Shown here: positions 53,058 to 64,000 of the stretch, piece after piece
Layout of the letters: each line of letters starts with the position of its first letter
How positions within the stretch are numbered: position 1 is the first letter of the stretch
Assembly (NCBI GenBank): GCA_963556145.1
Contig: OY744462.1
Coordinates: 4,340,001-4,404,000, forward strand
From: Hygrocybe punicea
Lineage: Eukaryota > Basidiomycota > Agaricomycetes > Agaricales > Hygrophoraceae
Reading direction: 5' to 3'
DNA length: 64,000 nt
Program-made: the position numbers and the translations under genes
Notes under the pieces: generated by a model
What the model saw: the letters and a program-made list of their open reading frames with translations, nothing else
Told to the model about the DNA's origin: nothing
The model's database searches: none

Positions 53058-53626
53058 AGTATATAGTATCCGGCGTGAGCGGTGGTCTTGTTGTGAACGT
53101 TGGAGACAAGGGGGAAGGAACCCAACTGGTGGCCAAAGCAGACGATTACCGCGAAGATAAATAAACCGGGGAAATGACTCGAGCAACAAGGCCAAACAAC
53201 TTAGCGTTTGGACAGACATTCAAGTATTTGTGAACTTCAGCTCCGTCGCTGTACATGTATACGGATTTTCTTTGACTACTACTACGTATACCGCTGCCGG
53301 TTGTCGAGTCACGCATGTACACTCAACGTGAATATTGCAAGTATGGGGCGAGACGATCTAAAAGGCTCAGATCTTAGACATGAAGGAGCAGCAATCATCA
53401 GGAAAATGGTAAGTGATGACCATGAACTTAGGATTGGCATTTTGAGTGTTGAGAAGCGACAGATCGTGCGGGATTGAAACGGCTGGAAGGTGAGAGGAAT
53501 TGGGCCAATAGGTTCCAAGGTACACCGCAACGACTATTATAATAATCAGAAATGGGATAGATGTGATTATAATGTCCCACGCCATGACAAGTAAAGAAGA
53601 TGCTCATGCAAACTATGGTGCAAGGA
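53058..53626. other. ATG8 promoter region and spacer to formin
   Basis: Upstream region of ATG8. A minus-strand frame at 53367-53585 starts with a strongly hydrophobic stretch (MAWDIIITSIPFLIIIIVVA) and could be a small membrane protein, but no family was recognised and no splice model completes it convincingly. Confidence 0.3.
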
Positions 53627-55395
53627 TCATGTCGTTACCGCTCCCGTTGATTCCACGACTGGGGTTCGATCAAGGTCCGGCGAAGAAAGGGTATCTTCCG
53701 TACCCTCCTTCGAGGATTCAGCCAATCTAGAGTTTTCTGCGTGCTCAGTTCTTCTACGCCGTCTCCGGGAAGTCGACATAGTGGGGGTTGAGGGTGAAAA
53801 TGTTTCGAAACCGTCAGATTTCAGTCGCGCTAGCATGTCACGAGCAACGTCAGCCGCATCATTACCGGGTCCAGGTAGAGAGCTATCAATGGTCGGGATT
53901 AATGGAACTGTGGGCCTATTCTCCGTAGTACTCGGTCTCCCTCGTCGGGCCTTGCGGCCGACGGTATCGCCATTGCGCAGCTTCTCGAGGAGGGTGTCAA
54001 GAACAGAGGTATCTTCGTTCTCTTGAGCCGTTGCGGCATCAAAGGTCTTTTGGCGATTTGCCTTGCTTTCTTCGGCAACCCGCTTCCGTTTCTGTTCCGC
54101 CGTACGTTCCTCAGCTGCGGTTTGGTTCTCGGCTTTGCATTTCTACAAACCATATCCGGCGTGTTCAGTTAGTAAGTCCCTCTAAGGTCAAAGTTCGCAC
54201 CTTGTAAGATGTGACGAATGTCTTAAAGATGCCATAAAACTCAGAGGAGGACATGTTTTTGTCGTCCTCACCATAATATTTGATGACCTCAGCAAACGTA
54301 GTGTCAGCTAGGTTGACGTCGTCCACCAAATCTTCGAGTCGGGTGTTGGCTTTGCCAACAAAGTTCCACATTTGTCTGCCGTACATTTCGTTCCGATTCA
54401 TATCAGCAAAATGCTCTTCCAGCTCTGGACGGATTCGCTTCAAACCATCTCGTAGTTCGAAAAGGCCTTTTCTCACTTCTTGCAGGTTCACTAAATGAAG
54501 GCAGAGACATTAGCAGTGCAAAATCACTACATTTGGTCATCCAACCTCGATACGCTTCAGCAGGCTTGCTTAGTTCATCAAGGAACTCTTCCATGGATGG
54601 GAAATGCTTGACGACCGTTCGTTCCAGGAAATGAAGGAGCGTGGTATTATTCACCGATTTCGTATCCACTAGCTAGCCATATTAATCAGGGTTAGTATAA
54701 TGTATAGGATTCTGGCGGCATACCTCACCTTGTTGATACTGCTGACTCGGAAACCAAACGCGCCTCCTTTCACACCAGTTCCGTTCATGTAATTCCCGAT
54801 TAAAAGGATAAGCTGCAGAAGGAGGATGATTTGGCATTTGGTGAAATTCCACGTGAAGAATACCTACGCTGAGAAGTTCCTTGAAACACTTGGCGTGTAG
54901 CAGGGATTGGCCAGCCTCCGACAATTTCCTCGCACCCTGGTTACTATGGTCAGTTCTGGCAGGCAAACTCCCCGGTATTGTACGCACGTCGTCCAAGAGC
55001 GACAAAGTCTCTTCGAAAGCACACTTATAAAGCATACCTTCAATACGTGGGCCAAGACGGTCAATCTTGATAAGCTGCACCATCAGGCGATCGGAGAGAT
55101 GGAGTCTTCCGAGTTCCTCGGTATCCGCATTACGATAGACATTCAATTTACCGACCTATTGTGCTCAGTGTGATGAAAACTTGTAAATATTGATCTAACC
55201 TGCTCAGGAGTGGGAAGTACGGGTTTCAGTTCGCTTAAAAAGACCAGTGTGCATAGGTCTTGATCGAAATCTTGTATCTTCTTTGCGATGTCTTCGGGCT
55301 GCAGTTTCTTCACACGTTGTATCAAAATTTCTGTTTATGCATATCAGACGTGCGAGGTGGAAGACAGGACGTGTTCCTGACATACCAACACGTTT
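53627..55395 (-). CDS. Formin C-terminal part, truncated by the assembly gap (copy A)
   Basis: Same exons as the complete-to-window-end copy (see 61638-64000), shifted by 8,011. It covers the FH2 domain from LIQRVKKLQPEDIAKK to the DAD region and stop TGA at 53627-53629. Its upstream portion is missing because the contig stops at 55395. It is not a real truncated gene if the block is an assembly duplicate. Confidence 0.85.
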
Positions 55396-55595
55396 NNNNN
55401 NNNNNNNNNNNNNNNNNNNNNNNNNNNNNNNNNNNNNNNNNNNNNNNNNNNNNNNNNNNNNNNNNNNNNNNNNNNNNNNNNNNNNNNNNNNNNNNNNNNN
55501 NNNNNNNNNNNNNNNNNNNNNNNNNNNNNNNNNNNNNNNNNNNNNNNNNNNNNNNNNNNNNNNNNNNNNNNNNNNNNNNNNNNNNNNNNNNNNNN
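55396..55595. other. Assembly gap of 200 N
   Basis: Exactly 200 N. The flanks are not new sequence: the left flank matches 63,4xx and the right flank matches 47,585 onward. The round size suggests a placeholder gap. Confidence 0.98.
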
Positions 55596-55741
55596 CCGTG
55601 AGTCAGAAGTGTGATACTCACAACAGGGAGATTGTGTTGTGGAACTCCAGTGTATGGAATCCAGTGAGAAAACGGATCTTCCCCGACAGTGTGAGGAGGA
55701 TGAGCATTGACGAGAGGAAAATTAGGACATTGAGTCGACAT
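55596..55741 (-). pseudogene. First exon of the DUF6818-type gene, copy B fragment
   Basis: Contains exon 1 (55741-55622: MSTQCPNFPLVNAHPPHTVG...) and the first 26 bp of its intron, cut by the contig start. A consequence of the block duplication. Confidence 0.75.
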
Positions 55742-56796
55742 GGGGAAGTTGGTATGCATACGTGAAGAAAGGAGGGTGCAGAGACTGGGGTAAAACAGTA
55801 GAATTGCGCCTTCTTATACTGTTGGCACTCAGGTACATGGACAACATAAGTCACTCGTTTACACTCAGAAATTGGCCATTCAATTTATCACGACATGGTG
55901 TGGAATGCCACGAAATGCAATGATTGGCAGCTGTACTGTCAATAAGACTAGGAAGTACAGTTGGAAAGAAAAAAGTTGAGTACCCAACTCACCTCATAGC
56001 AGTGATGCGCTGATGACTTCGAAAAAAGGTATGCTGAACTGCTTTCGTTGTCGAGTCCCTTGTTAAAGGTAGACAGGATGAGAGTGAATGGAGAGTAGGA
56101 CGTCGGAGATGGTAATATTGCAGCATGAAACGCAGTGACCAGCCATAATGCTATAGCGAGGGCCAGTAAGTACAATTAGAATAAAATGTGTACCTAACTC
56201 CCCCCGTAGCAGTGATGCACCCAAGACTTCAAAAAATCCCATGCTGAAGTGCCTTCATCATTGAGTCCCTTGTCAAAAACAAATGGGAAGTGGGAGTAGG
56301 AGATCGGGAGGGGTAGTAATTAGTGGAACAAGCCGGGTCTAGCGAAAGTGAATTCAAGTCAGACATACTAGGGGTCAGATGGATGCGTGGGCAAGACAAT
56401 GGTCGAGAGGGCTGGCTAGACAAACAGTCAGTGTGAAAGCTTGTACGGCGGGGCTGGATTAGGACAGGCGACTGGCCAGAAACGGAATGCAAGAAACTCA
56501 GGATAAGTTGTTTATTCAAGACGGGGGGTTTGGATCCCTCATCTAGGCTAGTGGTTATTGCGAGGTTGAGAATAATCTACATTTTATGGCGGGACCCTGA
56601 GCGACCCGACGTGTTGGCTGGGTTGCCTTTCGGGGTCGAATTTATGATAATATATGTTATGATGATGTATAAACGCCTACGGAAAGTCACCCAATCATCA
56701 CTGGATTATGAATGAGGCATATCTCATTTGGTGGCGAAAAAATCATCAGTCTGCTGTGCAATATCACGGCATTGCCAATACAAAACAGTTGTTGAT

Positions 56797-59700
56797 TCAG
56801 CTACCATACCGCTCTCGGGCCTGTGCAGATCATTCTATACTTGAGCAAAATACCGGATCCGCCGTTAACAGTAGAAACCACTCACAGCATCCTGTGCCAT
56901 ATGCACATATCCAGAGTACCCTTCAGAATATTTTCCTATTTCTTTACCCTTGCTAGCGCCAAGGCCTGCCCCCTGGGCGTAGATAGCCGTTTGGCTGACA
57001 GAGACATCGTCAGCACGAAATATACAAAGACGAGATATACAAACATGGGGTCAATCCTCCCCTCGCCGCTGGTCCCTAGCCCAGTACCTTCTTTCCAACC
57101 CATCAGTTTGAGTAACTTGTTTCCAACATTACTCTCGTCCTCGCCCGGATTCATCGGCGGAGGAGGTGATGGAGCTGGAGGTCCTTCGGCGTGTTTCTTC
57201 TTGCTGTTATCCTGGTCTGTCGGTAATGGTGCATCGGGCTGGTTGTGCATGATTCGGCGCTCAGATGCGCGATCACGGTATTTCGGTTGCTCCAAGGAAT
57301 GACGTCCCATTGTAGACCGGGCTGCGAGGGCCTTTTGACGCGCAACAACCTGTAAATTCGGATCTCTGGAATTTTTCTGTTGTTTTGCGACCAGACAAAG
57401 GTGCATTGGGAAAAAGCCAAGTTAGACCGTTTTTGAAATATAAATTACACAGTATTAATGAAGCGAGCCTTATGCAGTTCCGATTCTTTGTTATGTCGCT
57501 TCAGTTGTTCGGTGGTCTTAAATTGCCGGGCGCAGAGAAGACACGTCAAAGCAATGATGTCGGAAAACTCGAAATCTGCATCGTGCGTCACAGAGGTTGT
57601 CGCCACCGCCTTCGGTCCACCGGTAGAGACAGTTCTATCGGCCAGAACGGGTGCGCTCGCATTCAAGGGTATAGCCTAGATATTCGCCGTGTAACATGTA
57701 AGAATGAAGGCAAATTTGACGTCGGCGGCAGAGCCAAGAAATAGATGTCACCGGAGAAGTAGAAGCAGAAGGGACATGCACATCATTATTGAGTTCGCCT
57801 TGTACTTGATTCCACTTGTTGATATTGTTGACTGTCTAGAGACAACGAGGGTGTCATCAAATGAACGGTGCATTGCTAATTTCTTGAGATACCTTTTTGC
57901 TCGCAATCAAGGGAGCAACTTTCTTGGCCCCGGCAACTGTGATAACGTAATGCATATTGCGATAGTCACGGTTCTGGGAGGTACGTACCATTGTTATCTC
58001 CGTTATTTGAAGAATGGTCGCCAGCCTCACTTGAAGCATTGGACGCACAAGGATCATCGGCTGTCGAAAATAATGGAAGAGGTCTCAATGACGCCGACCC
58101 TGAGCAGGGGTTTACTGTTAGAAAAACTGGACTCCAACAATTCGTTTGACGTACCAACTACTTTTAGGAGAGGTTTGGCTCCAGTGACTTTACTAAAACT
58201 AAGTGTGACCGGCTTATCCGATATTGGCAGAACCGATGCTTCAGCAACCGTAACATGTGCCAGAGTCTCATCGTCGTTGCCTAAAGAGTTTTGAGTGTTA
58301 TAAACTGATATCGAACTAGTAACTCAGACCTTTAACTCTCCGTTTGTCCTTCTTTTCCTTTAGAGGTGACATCGGTGGCACACCCTTCTCCACTTCAAAC
58401 TGCAGTAATGTGACGGTAGATGTTTCGTCCCAATACCTGACCCAGGAACCGTCCGTCCCGCCCAAGCCCGAAGAAGAAGGAATGCACGCCTCATCGCGAG
58501 GCATGAGTTCGGCAGCAGGCTGAAATGAGTAAGGATGCGCAAACGAGGCGGCGACCGGACGATCGGATATGCGAAATCCAGACGGATGAATCTGAGAAGA
58601 CATTGTTGCTGCTAGCACAACTGATGCCGACTAACCAAGAGCATCAGTAATTGAATACAACCGAAATACATGCATACTACCTGGACATCGACAAATTCAA
58701 CAAAGGCAAAACCGAAACTGGCCATAGTGACTTTGTCCTTGATGAGAATTATTCTTTTCATGCCTTTAGCGCCTTCCTTTCCAGGGCCTGAAGATGAATA
58801 CATAGCCTGGGCAATCGCCTGTGGACCGGACAGGGGGTCAAGTCCCCTAAAAAGTAGCACAGGTGCCTGAGCATTCCCGATGTCTCTTGTGCCGTCATTC
58901 ATATTTTGCCGGTTGAGACGGCCTTTCTCGTGAGGGGTGACGCTTTGAGAGTAATCAATCTTGACTCTGCGGCCACTGTGTGGCAAACCAGTCTCCAGTG
59001 CTTTGTAGAAAGCGGCTGTAGCAGATGCACCATGCGAGGCCGGGGGTGGAATTTGGATAAAGGGAAAAAGAGGATCCACGAACGCGCGAGCATGTTCAAT
59101 TGTGGCGAACTGGGCAAATCCGAAACCTTTGGAGACACCTTTGAAAATCCAACGGCGAAAGTCACGTTAATGCATGTGCAGAAGCAGATACGAATGGGCA
59201 AGTGCCTGTTGATCTATCTCGGATAATGGTGACCGTTTCTATAGTGCAACCACTATTGATAAGATAAGCCTGGAGCTGTGCGACACATTTCAGAACATGC
59301 TTAAATATACGACCAATACAACGAACATCGGCCTCTGTGAAGTCTGAATCCAAACCAAGAAATATGACGTGGGGACTGGGTTCGCTAGGCAAAAGACGTT
59401 TCTTCGCAAAGGCTCGATGAGGCCTGTTATCTTGAGAGTAATCTTGTGAATTGTCATTTGGTCGACCTTGTGCAATCGATCCACCATATGTCGTTTCGTC
59501 GTGATCATAGCCCTGAACGCCCTGTGGATGCGTAACCCTGCTAGTAAGAGAAGTGAAATGCATACCCCATTATTATATTTTCTGCGCTTCCCTTCACTCT
59601 GGTAATCATCATCCCTCTGGCGTACGTGCCCTGATCCCCCAGCATCTTGCCAGAACCCAAGTTCGTTCTTTCCTCTGTCCCAGTCACGATTGTAAGCCAT
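56797..59700 (-). CDS. RBM5/RBM10-like splicing factor (copy B)
   Basis: Same 13-exon, 731-residue gene as 48786-51689 at offset 8,011, with RRM, RRM, C2H2 and G-patch in the same order. All compared frames are identical, so this is probably the same locus represented twice. Confidence 0.86.
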
Positions 59701-60456
59701 ATGATGATGGTTGGAAACAAGTTTTTTTTATGTAAACATTGTACAAACAATTCATCTGTCTCCACCTATTGACAAGACAAGCCCATGATGGCTGGCCATG
59801 GTACGCAGTATCTACGCCCTTCCTCACCAGCTTGACGTTCATCCGGAAACCTAGGATTTATAAAAGTGCGCGATCAAGGAGATGCAAGATGTCCAGTGCT
59901 CACTTTGCATCGTTAGGTTGACCCAGCCATAGAACGATGGAACCATATGGTAACTTCATCCGCGCATAGTCATTCAGTCAAGCCTTTCATTTGTATCTCA
60001 GCGCGAGGATGTCTACAAGCATTTCCGATTCACTTCGCGCACCACTTGGATAGCGCTCTGTGGGTTTATATTTGTGCCTGGTGCCATTCTATACGTCTCA
60101 AACGTTACCGATGTAGGCCAACCCACACATTGTCAGACTATGCTTACCTATTCCTGTTCCTCCTGTAGTTGAGATGGAGCTGGGCAGGGAAACTAAAGGG
60201 GCAGTCCTTGACGATATGCCCTCGACCAGAATAAATAACTAGAATGTCATTTATTACTCTCAACTTTCAATTGAATTGCAAGACGGCATGACTACAATAC
60301 AGAGTGTAAAGCAAGAGGCGCGGAACGAACGGTGGGTCGGGTATGACGATCGAGGATAACGGGAGAATGACAACACTTAGTCGAATTTCGCATCCAATGC
60401 CTCGCCATCTGATCGTCTTCGAGGCCGAACTGCGAACATGGAGATACAAGCCACGA

Positions 60457-61068
60457 TTATGCATGGAATGGTAGCTCGACCCATCCTTCCATCCCGAAAG
60501 TATTCTCGCCTGAATAACTGACGTAGAGGAAATTATCCTCATCTCTGGGTAATACCAGGGTCAATATCGGCGAAACATTTGCGAAAATGCGAGAAAGACC
60601 GACTTGTGCTCTTCGTAAATGGCACTCATCAAGGCTGCAGTCGGTGGCAGAACCTCGTCAACGAAGATGAATATTGCCTTCTCTGGTGCAAGCTTGATGC
60701 GTTTGCGGATTACATAGACAAATTGGCCTACGGTTAAGTCCTAACCATATACAATTAATGCGCGTGATAAATTGATCTCAAAGCTACACTGTTTCGACGT
60801 ACGGATGGAACCAGGTATTTCTTTTTGTCGATCGTAGGGATATCTGTCCGGTCTGCCTTCTCGCAAATTACCTGAAATGGTTGTTTTGATCAGAGGGAAT
60901 GGCTTTGGATACGCAAATACTTACAGGGATGCGGTCAGGATACTTCTGGCGGATCCGCTCCGCCTCTGCCTTGCGTTTCTCTGCCAAGCAGCGGACGATG
61001 AGTAAGACAAAGAAGGACTGCGGAGTGCACGGACCAAAAGGATGTTCGTCCTTGAACTTAGATCTCAT
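60457..61068 (-). CDS. ATG8: Autophagy ubiquitin-like protein ATG8 (copy B)
   Basis: Identical five-exon gene at offset 8,011 from 52446-53057 (exons 61068-61035, 60980-60925, 60871-60803, 60740-60604, 60544-60457). Mature end at Gly116 followed by an 11-residue tail. Fungi usually have one ATG8, which supports the assembly-duplicate reading. Confidence 0.95.
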
Positions 61069-61637
61069 AGTATATAGTATCCGGCGTGAGCGGTGGTCTT
61101 GTTGTGAACGTTGGAGACAAGGGGGAAGGAACCCAACTGGTGGCCAAAGCAGACGATTACCGCGAAGATAAATAAACCGGGGAAATGACTCGAGCAACAA
61201 GGCCAAACAACTTAGCGTTTGGACAGACATTCAAGTATTTGTGAACTTCAGCTCCGTCGCTGTACATGTATACGGATTTTCTTTGACTACTACTACGTAT
61301 ACCGCTGCCGGTTGTCGAGTCACGCATGTACACTCAACGTGAATATTGCAAGTATGGGGCGAGACGATCTAAAAGGCTCAGATCTTAGACATGAAGGAGC
61401 AGCAATCATCAGGAAAATGGTAAGTGATGACCATGAACTTAGGATTGGCATTTTGAGTGTTGAGAAGCGACAGATCGTGCGGGATTGAAACGGCTGGAAG
61501 GTGAGAGGAATTGGGCCAATAGGTTCCAAGGTACACCGCAACGACTATTATAATAATCAGAAATGGGATAGATGTGATTATAATGTCCCACGCCATGACA
61601 AGTAAAGAAGATGCTCATGCAAACTATGGTGCAAGGA

Positions 61638-63914
61638 TCATGTCGTTACCGCTCCCGTTGATTCCACGACTGGGGTTCGATCAAGGTCCGGCGAAGAAAG
61701 GGTATCTTCCGTACCCTCCTTCGAGGATTCAGCCAATCTAGAGTTTTCTGCGTGCTCAGTTCTTCTACGCCGTCTCCGGGAAGTCGACATAGTGGGGGTT
61801 GAGGGTGAAAATGTTTCGAAACCGTCAGATTTCAGTCGCGCTAGCATGTCACGAGCAACGTCAGCCGCATCATTACCGGGTCCAGGTAGAGAGCTATCAA
61901 TGGTCGGGATTAATGGAACTGTGGGCCTATTCTCCGTAGTACTCGGTCTCCCTCGTCGGGCCTTGCGGCCGACGGTATCGCCATTGCGCAGCTTCTCGAG
62001 GAGGGTGTCAAGAACAGAGGTATCTTCGTTCTCTTGAGCCGTTGCGGCATCAAAGGTCTTTTGGCGATTTGCCTTGCTTTCTTCGGCAACCCGCTTCCGT
62101 TTCTGTTCCGCCGTACGTTCCTCAGCTGCGGTTTGGTTCTCGGCTTTGCATTTCTACAAACCATATCCGGCGTGTTCAGTTAGTAAGTCCCTCTAAGGTC
62201 AAAGTTCGCACCTTGTAAGATGTGACGAATGTCTTAAAGATGCCATAAAACTCAGAGGAGGACATGTTTTTGTCGTCCTCACCATAATATTTGATGACCT
62301 CAGCAAACGTAGTGTCAGCTAGGTTGACGTCGTCCACCAAATCTTCGAGTCGGGTGTTGGCTTTGCCAACAAAGTTCCACATTTGTCTGCCGTACATTTC
62401 GTTCCGATTCATATCAGCAAAATGCTCTTCCAGCTCTGGACGGATTCGCTTCAAACCATCTCGTAGTTCGAAAAGGCCTTTTCTCACTTCTTGCAGGTTC
62501 ACTAAATGAAGGCAGAGACATTAGCAGTGCAAAATCACTACATTTGGTCATCCAACCTCGATACGCTTCAGCAGGCTTGCTTAGTTCATCAAGGAACTCT
62601 TCCATGGATGGGAAATGCTTGACGACCGTTCGTTCCAGGAAATGAAGGAGCGTGGTATTATTCACCGATTTCGTATCCACTAGCTAGCCATATTAATCAG
62701 GGTTAGTATAATGTATAGGATTCTGGCGGCATACCTCACCTTGTTGATACTGCTGACTCGGAAACCAAACGCGCCTCCTTTCACACCAGTTCCGTTCATG
62801 TAATTCCCGATTAAAAGGATAAGCTGCAGAAGGAGGATGATTTGGCATTTGGTGAAATTCCACGTGAAGAATACCTACGCTGAGAAGTTCCTTGAAACAC
62901 TTGGCGTGTAGCAGGGATTGGCCAGCCTCCGACAATTTCCTCGCACCCTGGTTACTATGGTCAGTTCTGGCAGGCAAACTCCCCGGTATTGTACGCACGT
63001 CGTCCAAGAGCGACAAAGTCTCTTCGAAAGCACACTTATAAAGCATACCTTCAATACGTGGGCCAAGACGGTCAATCTTGATAAGCTGCACCATCAGGCG
63101 ATCGGAGAGATGGAGTCTTCCGAGTTCCTCGGTATCCGCATTACGATAGACATTCAATTTACCGACCTATTGTGCTCAGTGTGATGAAAACTTGTAAATA
63201 TTGATCTAACCTGCTCAGGAGTGGGAAGTACGGGTTTCAGTTCGCTTAAAAAGACCAGTGTGCATAGGTCTTGATCGAAATCTTGTATCTTCTTTGCGAT
63301 GTCTTCGGGCTGCAGTTTCTTCACACGTTGTATCAAAATTTCTGTTTATGCATATCAGACGTGCGAGGTGGAAGACAGGACGTGTTCCTGACATACCAAC
63401 ACGTTTTTTTGTCTGAGGATCAAGAACGCTCTTCAGTTCAGCACGCTTCTGTCGGACTGAAATAATGGGTTGTAAAAGATGGGTCAAATGACGCTCAAAT
63501 AACCTACCCATCAAATTCACCACAAGTTGTTTTGCCTTGAAATCCTCTTCCATTTCTGTCCAGACGCCGTCTGACTGCAGCTTCTTTAACATTTCCTGTT
63601 CCTTCTGTGGTCTCTCGTCTTTCCACAGAGTTTTCGAAACCTGCTGTTGAGGAAGCTTATCCCACTGCAATTGCTTCATCTTTGTACTCGGCGTGATGGA
63701 CAAGTCTTTGCGCGCGGACAGAAGAACATTGAGGTTCGCCCCGAGAAGTATGGATGCACGGGAATCGCTAGGTATTGATTTAGCAACCAAACAGTCTGAC
63801 GAACGTAAGGATAATGAGGAAGCTGAAGTGATTTTTCCGATATAACTAGCAGGCAGAAGTGGTGGCGGTGGTGGTGGAGGTGGATGAGGGAATAATGTTG
63901 ATAACCCAGATATG

Positions 63915-63973
<59 letters not shown>

Positions 63974-64000
63974 TGGTGGTGGTGATGGGAGGGGTGGTTG
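61638..64000 (-). CDS. Formin (FH1-FH2-DAD), N-terminal part beyond window
   Basis: Actin nucleator/elongator for polarised growth, septation and actin cables (Bni1/SepA/Cdc12-type). Exons on minus strand: >64000-63397, 63341-63211, 63166-62879, 62823-62740, 62683-62557, 62501-62212, 62153-61638. FH1: uninterrupted proline codons at 63904-63995 and 63847-63880. FH2: MKQLQWDKLP, SVLDPQTKKRVEILIQRVKK, the knob region with DRLMVQLIKIDRLGPRIEGM, LILLIGNYMNGTGVKGGAFG, TLLHFLERTVVKHFP, FYGIFKTFVTSYK. A basic coiled coil and a DAD-like motif DTLLEKLRNGDTV with KARRGR follow, indicating autoinhibition released by Rho GTPases (family knowledge). The GBD/FH3 regions would lie beyond 64000. Confidence 0.93.

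Larger units (their letters stand above)
47585..55395. repeat. Duplicated 7,811-bp block, copy A
   Basis: Identical in every compared reading frame to 55596-63406, at a constant offset of 8,011. Copy A ends at a run of T directly before the 200-N gap. Copy B starts after the gap inside the first intron of the DUF6818-type gene. Likely an unmerged contig overlap. Confidence 0.9.
55596..63406. repeat. Duplicated 7,811-bp block, copy B
   Basis: Identical counterpart of 47585-55395. Beyond 63406 the sequence reads on through the T-run into the rest of the formin gene, so copy B carries the true downstream context, and copy A carries the true upstream context (Harbinger remnant). Confidence 0.9.

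Noticed and set aside
53309..53585. Small membrane-protein gene upstream of ATG8
   Set aside because: A hydrophobic N-terminus is visible, but no family was recognised and splice options give unconvincing tails; it is left as a note in the spacer entry.
47585..63406. Biological tandem duplication of ATG8 and the splicing factor gene
   Set aside because: The exact identity seen, the round 200-N gap, and genes cut exactly at the gap edges fit an uncollapsed contig overlap better.

Overview
This window is nuclear DNA of a basidiomycete fungus, most likely an Agaricomycete. The genes carry many 44-76 bp introns. The conserved genes are fungal-type (a formin with FH1/FH2/DAD, ATG8, QCR7, NDK, an EST1/SMG6-like PIN protein, an RBM5/10-like splicing factor), and the transposon proteins (DUF6818-type partner protein, Harbinger-like DDE transposase, Ty3 polyproteins, tyrosine-recombinase retroelement) are of the kind found in mushroom-forming fungi. 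No searches could be run. Gene models were built by joining reading frames at GT-AG or GC-AG sites, and for the single-copy genes most joins were checked for phase.

Layout. 1-8.2 kb is ordinary gene-dense DNA: an NTF2-like protein (5' end outside), a mitochondrial-type SDR, an EST1/SMG6-like protein, then NDK (minus) and QCR7 (plus) as a divergent pair sharing a promoter that holds a small MITE. 8.3-47.7 kb is a transposon graveyard nested four deep. A DIRS/Ngaro-like tyrosine-recombinase retrotransposon (8.4-12.1 and 37.2-37.8 kb) is split inside its recombinase gene by Ty3-type element gypsy-1 (12,140-37,196). Gypsy-1 carries an antisense gene with a Zn2Cys6-type cluster. That gene is split exactly at an intron/exon junction by gypsy-2 (13,334-27,014), whose polyprotein is split in turn by a 7,080-bp head-to-head palindromic DNA element (17,401-24,480). 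A solo LTR (28,957-30,624) sits in the gypsy-1 integrase. Downstream lie three more palindromic elements, a solo LTR with another solo LTR inside it (41,292-43,570), and a decayed Harbinger-like transposon with a convergent transposase and DUF6818 gene.

47.6-64 kb holds three minus-strand housekeeping genes: RBM5/10-like, ATG8 and formin. A 7,811-bp block containing the first two and most of the formin FH2 region appears twice (47,585-55,395 and 55,596-63,406), at a constant 8,011-bp offset across a 200-N gap. This is best read as an uncollapsed contig overlap, not a biological duplication.

The most notable observations are the giant head-to-head palindrome with unequal 34-bp repeat arrays, the retrotransposon-borne antisense Zn2Cys6 gene, nonsense mutations that are nearly all explained by C-to-T change (mostly CGA to TGA), and several host introns that appear to use GC donors.
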